Source: Paenibacillus sp. GM2
Lineage (GTDB): Bacteria > Bacillota > Bacilli > Paenibacillales > Paenibacillaceae
Direction: 5' to 3'
Assembly (NCBI RefSeq): GCF_900069005.2
Contig: NZ_LN831279.1
Location: 3,306,390 to 3,370,389 of the forward strand
Length of the DNA: 64,000 nt
Shown in pieces: positions 58,842 through 64,000 of the stretch. Position 1 is the first letter of the stretch, and each line of letters opens with the position of its first letter. The notes under the pieces were generated by a model. That model was not told the origin of the DNA, made no database searches, and saw only the letters and a list, made by a program, of their open reading frames with translations. Position numbers and translations under genes: made by a program.

Positions 58842-60425
58842 TCATATTTTATTTCTTTTGCGATATTCCCCCGGCGTCATATTCATCGTTTGCTTGAATT
58901 GCCGATTGAAATAAATGATGTTCTTATAGCCCATGCGTTCGGCGATTTCATATATTTTCAGCATAGGATCGGATAGCAGTTCACAAATGCGGCGAGTCCT
59001 CTGCACATTTAAATAATCGCTAAAGTTTGTGCCTGTCTCTTCCTTGAATACATATCCCAAATAATTCGGGGTAAAATCGAAAAATGCAGCGACCTCTTTT
59101 AATGTGATTTTCTTCTCGATGTTATGATCGACATAAGTCATGATCTCCTGGATCAGCTTCCGCTTCTGACGCTGATTTTTGGCATACAGCAATTCGGATA
59201 ACTCGAAGAATCTTTTTCTCAGCCAGGATGTAATGTCATGGACCGTCTCGAATTGAAACAATATGACCGGCTGATAGGAGTCCCATTTCAGCAGCTCATA
59301 TAAATCCTCGCCTCTTTGTCGCAGATCGGCATGAAGCTTCGTCGTCATTCGCAAAATGAGATCATATACTTCCTTCTTCTGATTGATCGGCATCCGCACG
59401 TTAAAAATTTCTCCCAGACAATCATCGATGGCGACAAGATCATAGTCCATGATAGCCAGCAGCATACGGTCCAGAATTTCCTCTACCGAAGGAACGGGGA
59501 AGTGTTCGCCGGGCGCCCATTCCACGATATCCCAAGAGATCAGCCTGTCCTTGCCGAGCAGCCATTTAATGCTTAACGCGGCTTGCGCCTGACGATAAGA
59601 CTCACGCAGCTGATCTTCCTCGCGCGCAGACTTCCCCATCCCCACTGTAACGGTAAACGGAAAGGAATTCCGTACGGAGGAAATAAGCTTCTCCAACAAT
59701 GATGGAAATTCCGGCTCAGGTACGGACGACAAAATAAGGAACTTCGTCTGTTGACTGCGAAAGAACGTGCCAAGCATATTCTCCTCTACATCATACCGGA
59801 TGAACCCGGCCAGCTGATTGATATGATGATGCTTCTCCGCTTCTCCCATTTCGCTGGCCTTCCATTCCAAATCGTCAATCTCAATCAGGGCGGCCGTTGT
59901 CCCGAAGCGGAGCAGCGGGGATAAAATCTCCAGGATATGCGTTCCTACCTTGCTTGGCGCCGGATCGTTAAGCCAGCGGAGCAGCAACTCCTCGTTAACC
60001 AGCGACCAGGCTGCCGAAATAGAGCGATGCTCCTCACGTTCACGTTCTACGCTCTCACACAGGTTGGCCAGCATCGCATACAGCTCCAGATCCTCGACCG
60101 GCTTAAGCAAATATCCTGAAGCGTTTAGCTCGATTGCTTTTTTGGCATATCCGAAATCCTCATGACCACTGATGAATACAATTTTAACGTCGGGATTTAT
60201 TTCTCTGGCCCGTCTGGCAAATTCCATGCCCGACATGATCGGCATGCGAATATCGGACAATATAATATCAATCCGTTCCTGCTCCAGCATTTTCAGTGCG
60301 CTAAATCCGCTGTTGGCCGTTCCCGATACATGAATTGGATATGGAATTTCATTTCCGGTTACGCGGCGCCGCATCCACTCTAAATCCACCGCTTCATCGT
60401 CGACCAGCAAGACGTTAATATCCAT
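58842..60425 (-). CDS. YesN-type response regulator with AraC DNA-binding domain
   Basis: The 527-residue protein has a receiver domain (INVLLVDDEAVDLEWMRRRV, phospho-acceptor Asp in IILSDIRMP, Lys in YLLKPVEDL), a long middle region and a C-terminal AraC helix-turn-helix pair (ITLKEVAAFFDFTPNYLGYV, then IYEIAERMGYKNIIYFNRQF). The start at 60425 fits GGAGC better than 60431. It probably activates the galactan genes on a signal from the sensor kinase. Confidence 0.94.
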   Translation of the reverse strand: MDINVLLVDDEAVDLEWMRRRVTGNEIPYPIHVSGTANSGFSALKMLEQERIDIILSDIRMPIMSGMEFARRAREINPDVKIVFISGHEDFGYAKKAIELNASGYLLKPVEDLELYAMLANLCESVEREREEHRSISAAWSLVNEELLLRWLNDPAPSKVGTHILEILSPLLRFGTTAALIEIDDLEWKASEMGEAEKHHHINQLAGFIRYDVEENMLGTFFRSQQTKFLILSSVPEPEFPSLLEKLISSVRNSFPFTVTVGMGKSAREEDQLRESYRQAQAALSIKWLLGKDRLISWDIVEWAPGEHFPVPSVEEILDRMLLAIMDYDLVAIDDCLGEIFNVRMPINQKKEVYDLILRMTTKLHADLRQRGEDLYELLKWDSYQPVILFQFETVHDITSWLRKRFFELSELLYAKNQRQKRKLIQEIMTYVDHNIEKKITLKEVAAFFDFTPNYLGYVFKEETGTNFSDYLNVQRTRRICELLSDPMLKIYEIAERMGYKNIIYFNRQFKQTMNMTPGEYRKRNKI

Positions 60426-60522
60426 TTGCATGCTCCTTTCGGCTTTCCGGACTTGATGACTTGAGCATAACTTACCTCATTTCGCCTGAACATGGCGCTG
60501 AGCAATGAAAACATATACTATT

Positions 60523-62268
60523 TCACCGATTTGCCTGAGCTTCTTCAATGATTTCATGCCTAACATTATCCTCATCCACAGGGAGCAGGATTTGCACTGT
60601 AGTTCCTGCCCCGTATAGGCTGGCGATGTGAATTCCGTAATCCTCCCCGTACCTGAGCTTAATTCGCTCATCTACGTTCTTGACGCCATAACCGTCCCCC
60701 TCGGTCTGGCTCGGCTGAAGCAGCAATCTTTGCACCGTATCTTCTCTCATCCCAATCCCGTTATCGATCACCTTCAGCTCGATGCACTCGCCGATCCTTC
60801 TCCCCTTAAGGATGATCGCAATCGTCTCTCCGAACCAGGCATGCTTGAAGATATTTTCCACGAATGGCTGCAAAATCAGTTTGATAACCTGAACGGATAA
60901 AATATCCGGTTCCACATCGACATAAACCCGGAATCCGTCCGCATACTTTACCCTTTGAATATCGAGATAGGTCTCGACCTGTTTCAGCTCATTCTCCAGC
61001 GCCGTAAATACTTTGCCTTGATTTAGCGTCAATCTGTAAAATCGTGAGAGTCCCTGCACCATCTCGGTCACCTTACCGGTCTCGCCCAAATTGGTCAGGC
61101 TGCTGATCGTCGATAAAGTGTTATACAGAAAATGCGGATTGATCTGCGCCTGCAGCGCTTCAAGCTCCGCCTGCTTCTTCTGCATACCCTGGACGTACAC
61201 ACTATTAATCAGCTCTTCGATATTATCGGCCATTACATTAAAAGCATCGGCTATATGCACGAATTCATCATTGCCCGCAAAACGAATCCGCCTTTGAAAA
61301 TGCCCCTCCTGAAACGAGCGCAGCAGTCTGACGATCCGCGCCATCTTTCGCCCGGAAATTCGCGCCACCATCGAGCCGATCAAGGCCATCCCGACGAAGC
61401 TGAGCGCACAGACGGCAAAGATGGAACGCTGCAGCTTGGCCGTGTCCTTGCTTAAATAGGATTCCGGAACCAATGTCTCAATCATGAAATCCGTGCCGGG
61501 TATGTTCTCCTGCAAAATTAAATAGGAATCGGTATCGGCATAGGGCCCTGCATTCCCGCGTTGATACAGCGTCTGTTCACCCGATGCAGAATCGACCAGG
61601 CGCAAGGTAATCCCCTCCTCTACCGGGAAGGTATCGAAGTTGCCGAACAAATCGTTTAATGATGCCGTAATGCGGACATAGCCGATCACCGTATTCTTGC
61701 CGCTGTAGGATACCAGTCTGCGGATATGCGATATATTTTCCAAACGTTGATCTGTATCTATTTGCAGCCAAATATTGTCCCGTTCCGAATCTTTGAAATT
61801 CCGGTACCAATCACTATTCATAATCTGCTCGTAGGGAAGGATGTAATAATCGCTGTTGGCAATGGGCGAGGCCTGGTCATCCCCTGCAACCACATACATA
61901 TCTTCGTTCATCGTATACACCATCAATCGGATATTATTCCCGAACAGCTTCAACGGCGCGGTAATCTGCGGCACGATATCATCAAGCATGATCAGATAGA
62001 TTTGATAGGGATCGCCCTTCGTCTGTAGAGCCCGCTGAAATGACAGGCTGCCAAACAACGTATCGGACATCCGCTGAATCTCGTCCATCTGGTACCGGAT
62101 ATTGTTCCTGGCTTGCTCCATACCTGTGCGAACATTCGTCTCGGCCATTTCCGTCCGCGATTGAATCAGCATCGCATAGGAAATGTAACCGATTACAACA
62201 TCGGTAATTAAGACGAGCAGCAAGTATGGAACAAGCATCTTGTATGTAAACGGAATATACTTCTTCAT
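60523..62268 (-). CDS. YesM-type sensor histidine kinase
   Basis: The 581-residue protein has an N-terminal membrane helix, an extracellular sensor of about 240 residues, a second helix, a HAMP domain, and a HisKA_7TM/His_kinase core with LEALQAQINPHFLYNTLSTI (phospho-acceptor His) and N/G boxes in KLILQPFVENIFKHAW and VIDNGIGMREDTV. The start is ATG at 62268; a GTG directly before it is in frame. It is paired with the response regulator 91 nt downstream. Confidence 0.94.
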   Translation of the reverse strand: MKKYIPFTYKMLVPYLLLVLITDVVIGYISYAMLIQSRTEMAETNVRTGMEQARNNIRYQMDEIQRMSDTLFGSLSFQRALQTKGDPYQIYLIMLDDIVPQITAPLKLFGNNIRLMVYTMNEDMYVVAGDDQASPIANSDYYILPYEQIMNSDWYRNFKDSERDNIWLQIDTDQRLENISHIRRLVSYSGKNTVIGYVRITASLNDLFGNFDTFPVEEGITLRLVDSASGEQTLYQRGNAGPYADTDSYLILQENIPGTDFMIETLVPESYLSKDTAKLQRSIFAVCALSFVGMALIGSMVARISGRKMARIVRLLRSFQEGHFQRRIRFAGNDEFVHIADAFNVMADNIEELINSVYVQGMQKKQAELEALQAQINPHFLYNTLSTISSLTNLGETGKVTEMVQGLSRFYRLTLNQGKVFTALENELKQVETYLDIQRVKYADGFRVYVDVEPDILSVQVIKLILQPFVENIFKHAWFGETIAIILKGRRIGECIELKVIDNGIGMREDTVQRLLLQPSQTEGDGYGVKNVDERIKLRYGEDYGIHIASLYGAGTTVQILLPVDEDNVRHEIIEEAQANR

Positions 62269-62343
62269 CACCGAATGTTCCCTTCTCCCCCAGTACGGTC
62301 CTATAAATCAATCATATCGAGTTTGAGGAAAAGAAAATAGTAT

Positions 62344-63168
62344 TTATTTGACCGAGCCCATCATACCTGCCACAAAATGCTTCTGCATGAGGAAAAACAC
62401 GAGCGCTGTCGGCAAGGTCGCGATGACGATCGCCAGCATGGATAAGCCGTAATCCGGAGCATACCCTGATCCGAGGGTTGATATAAGCAGCGGGATCGTT
62501 CTCTGCTGAGGTGATTGCAGAACAATGAGCGGCCAGAGGTAGCTGTTCCAGCTCGACATGAACGTGATAATGCCTGCCGCCGCATAGGTCGTCTTCATCG
62601 TTGGCATATAAATTTTGAAGAATATGCCTAGTTCGCCGAGTCCGTCGATCCGGCCTGCCTCGATTAAATCCTTCGAGAACATCTTTGAATTCTGGCGGAA
62701 GAAGAAAATAAGAAATGCGGTCGTCACTGTTGGCAGTATCACGGCAGACATCGTGTCCATGCCAATCGCCGGCACGGCACTTGAGATCCCGGCGAACATG
62801 CGGTATAGCGGCACCATCAACGCCGCGAACGGAATCATCATCGAGAGCAGCAAAATGCTGAACACGATATCCTTCACTTTGCTGCGGAAAATCTCAAACC
62901 CGTAACCTGCCAAGGAGGCGATCAGAATCGCCAAAATGGTGAGGAGCACAGATATTTTCGCTGAATTCCACAAGGCCGTCCCTAGCTCTGTCGTATCCAG
63001 CAGTTTCTTGAAATTTTCCAGTAAATAGCCGCCGGGGAGCAGTCTGCCTTTGGTGATATCCACCGATTTATTCGTAGCGCTGACGACCATCCACAAAAAA
63101 GGAAATATCGATACAAACGCAGCAATACTTAGAAAGGTGTACGTGGATATACGCTTTAGCTTCTTCAT
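62344..63168 (-). CDS. Sugar ABC permease (MalG/GanQ type)
   Basis: The 274-residue membrane protein has the EAA motif EAGRIDGLGELGIFFKIYMP and the end MQKHFVAGMMGSVK. It overlaps the preceding permease by 4 nt. This is a second importer, distinct from the LplBC pair, and its binding protein is expected beyond the window. Confidence 0.93.
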   Translation of the reverse strand: MKKLKRISTYTFLSIAAFVSIFPFLWMVVSATNKSVDITKGRLLPGGYLLENFKKLLDTTELGTALWNSAKISVLLTILAILIASLAGYGFEIFRSKVKDIVFSILLLSMMIPFAALMVPLYRMFAGISSAVPAIGMDTMSAVILPTVTTAFLIFFFRQNSKMFSKDLIEAGRIDGLGELGIFFKIYMPTMKTTYAAAGIITFMSSWNSYLWPLIVLQSPQQRTIPLLISTLGSGYAPDYGLSMLAIVIATLPTALVFFLMQKHFVAGMMGSVK

Positions 63169-64000
63169 TTCTGATCACCTGCCACCTTAAATTGAAGGAT
63201 CGAGAGCACAATAATGATAATGACGATAGAATAGGATACGGTTGCCGCATAGCCGAAATCCGCCGTATATTTGAACGACAGATTATAGATGTACTGCGAG
63301 ATGGAGAGTGTCGCGTTCCCGGGACCCCCCTTCGTAATATTGACAACTTCATCAAATAGCTGCAGCGTGCCAATCGTAGAAGTAATCGATGTGAACAGAA
63401 TAATTGGCTTCAGCATCGGAATCGTAATACGAAAAAATTGCTTCGTAGACGAAGCTCCGTCTATCCGGGCTGCTTCATAGATGGAGGGGTCGATATTCTG
63501 CAGCGCCGATAAATAGAAGATCATATTGTATCCCGTCCATCTCCAGGTAATCGCCAGTATAATCGTAATCTTGGCCCAAAACGGATCGGTGATCCAGCCA
63601 ATCGGCGCGCTACTGATCGACAGCTTCATCAGTATGGCATTCACAAGTCCCTCATTCCCGAACAAATACTTGAACACGACGGAATAGGCAACCAGCGATG
63701 TAACACATGGCAGGAAGATCGCCGTCCGGAAGAACCCCCTGAATCTAAGCTGGCTGTCATTAAGCAGCACGGATATAAATAAAGCCAGAATAATCATGAT
63801 TGGAACCTGAATCAACAGGTAAATCATTGTATTCTTGAGCGCTGTCAAGAACATCTTATCTGTTAACAGCCTCTCGTAGTTGGACCAGCCTGTGAAGCTT
63901 AACCGGGAGCCTGTTCCGCTCTTGAAGGATAAGATCAGCGCCTGAATCATCGGATAGAAGTAAAAGATAGCAATCATCAACACGGCTATCAAAATGAAGC
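63165..64000 (-). CDS. Sugar ABC permease (MalF/GanP type), partial
   Basis: The frame is open to the window end, so the N-terminus is missing. At least 278 codons are present, with the EAA motif EAARIDGASSTKQFFRITIP and LFDEVVNITKGGPGNATLSI. A TTG at 63992 is not taken as the start because typical members extend further. Confidence 0.92.
   Translation of the reverse strand, partial: FILIAVLMIAIFYFYPMIQALILSFKSGTGSRLSFTGWSNYERLLTDKMFLTALKNTMIYLLIQVPIMIILALFISVLLNDSQLRFRGFFRTAIFLPCVTSLVAYSVVFKYLFGNEGLVNAILMKLSISSAPIGWITDPFWAKITIILAITWRWTGYNMIFYLSALQNIDPSIYEAARIDGASSTKQFFRITIPMLKPIILFTSITSTIGTLQLFDEVVNITKGGPGNATLSISQYIYNLSFKYTADFGYAATVSYSIVIIIIVLSILQFKVAGDQK

Overview
The window looks like a chromosomal segment of a Paenibacillus-type Firmicute. 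The signs are strong AGGAGG-type ribosome binding sites, YesM/YesN-type two-component genes beside LplB/LplC-type sugar permeases, S-layer-homology polysaccharidases, GlpP, LrgAB, Bacillus-type LexA boxes and several families of short intergenic repeats. No rRNA, tRNA, CRISPR array, transposase or phage structural gene was recognised.

Layout. (1) 1-4.9 kb: the first codons of a leftward gene under a consensus LexA box, an S66 LD-carboxypeptidase, a small lipoprotein, an ECF sigma factor frameshifted in region 4, a Gln/Tyr-rich zinc-ribbon DUF2628 membrane protein, a small DUF6366-like protein, a type I toxin/antisense RNA pair and a MOSC protein. (2) 4.97-6.5 kb: an AT-rich decayed patch with a caspase-like remnant, a HEPN-like gene, an unknown fragment and an XRE regulator remnant. 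(3) 6.6-21 kb: a leftward carbohydrate island. One operon of twelve genes runs from a GH9 glycoside hydrolase through a ROK kinase, NagB, ThuA, a TIM-barrel isomerase, an ABC importer, a VOC protein and an MDR dehydrogenase to a second ThuA. A second operon (MDR dehydrogenase plus LacI regulator) lies upstream. Each operon has a good sigma-A promoter followed directly by a similar LacI-type operator. The gene set suggests uptake of a glucosamine-containing oligosaccharide, intracellular hydrolysis, phosphorylation and deamination, with extra redox steps of unknown purpose. (4) 21-30.4 kb: a GNAT, a stalk-domain protein, then a rightward cluster of FAD oxidoreductase, membrane transporter, hydantoinase/oxoprolinase-like protein, HExxH protein and RpiR regulator. 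(5) 30.4-34.8 kb: remnants of a diverged second copy of that cluster (transporter, RpiR and LrgB fragments), an intruding oxidoreductase/HxlR pair, and intact lrgAB. (6) 35-42.3 kb: a Vat-like acetyltransferase, then GlpP, a UgpBAE-like importer without its ATPase, a HAD phosphatase and a glycerophosphodiesterase. (7) 42.4-49 kb: a DinG/XPD-type helicase behind a LexA box, a hydantoinase remnant, a MutS2 paralogue without Smr, and a short MerR-like regulator with a protein tentatively likened to GPP34. (8) 49.3-64 kb: a leftward galactan locus with a secreted S-layer-anchored GH53 galactanase, an intracellular GH42 beta-galactosidase, an LplABC-type importer, a YesN/YesM two-component system and a second permease pair cut by the window edge.

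Intergenic DNA is unusually structured. Three islands share the same forward-forward-reverse-reverse arrangement of a 24-bp unit, and two families of small elements have terminal inverted repeats without coding capacity.
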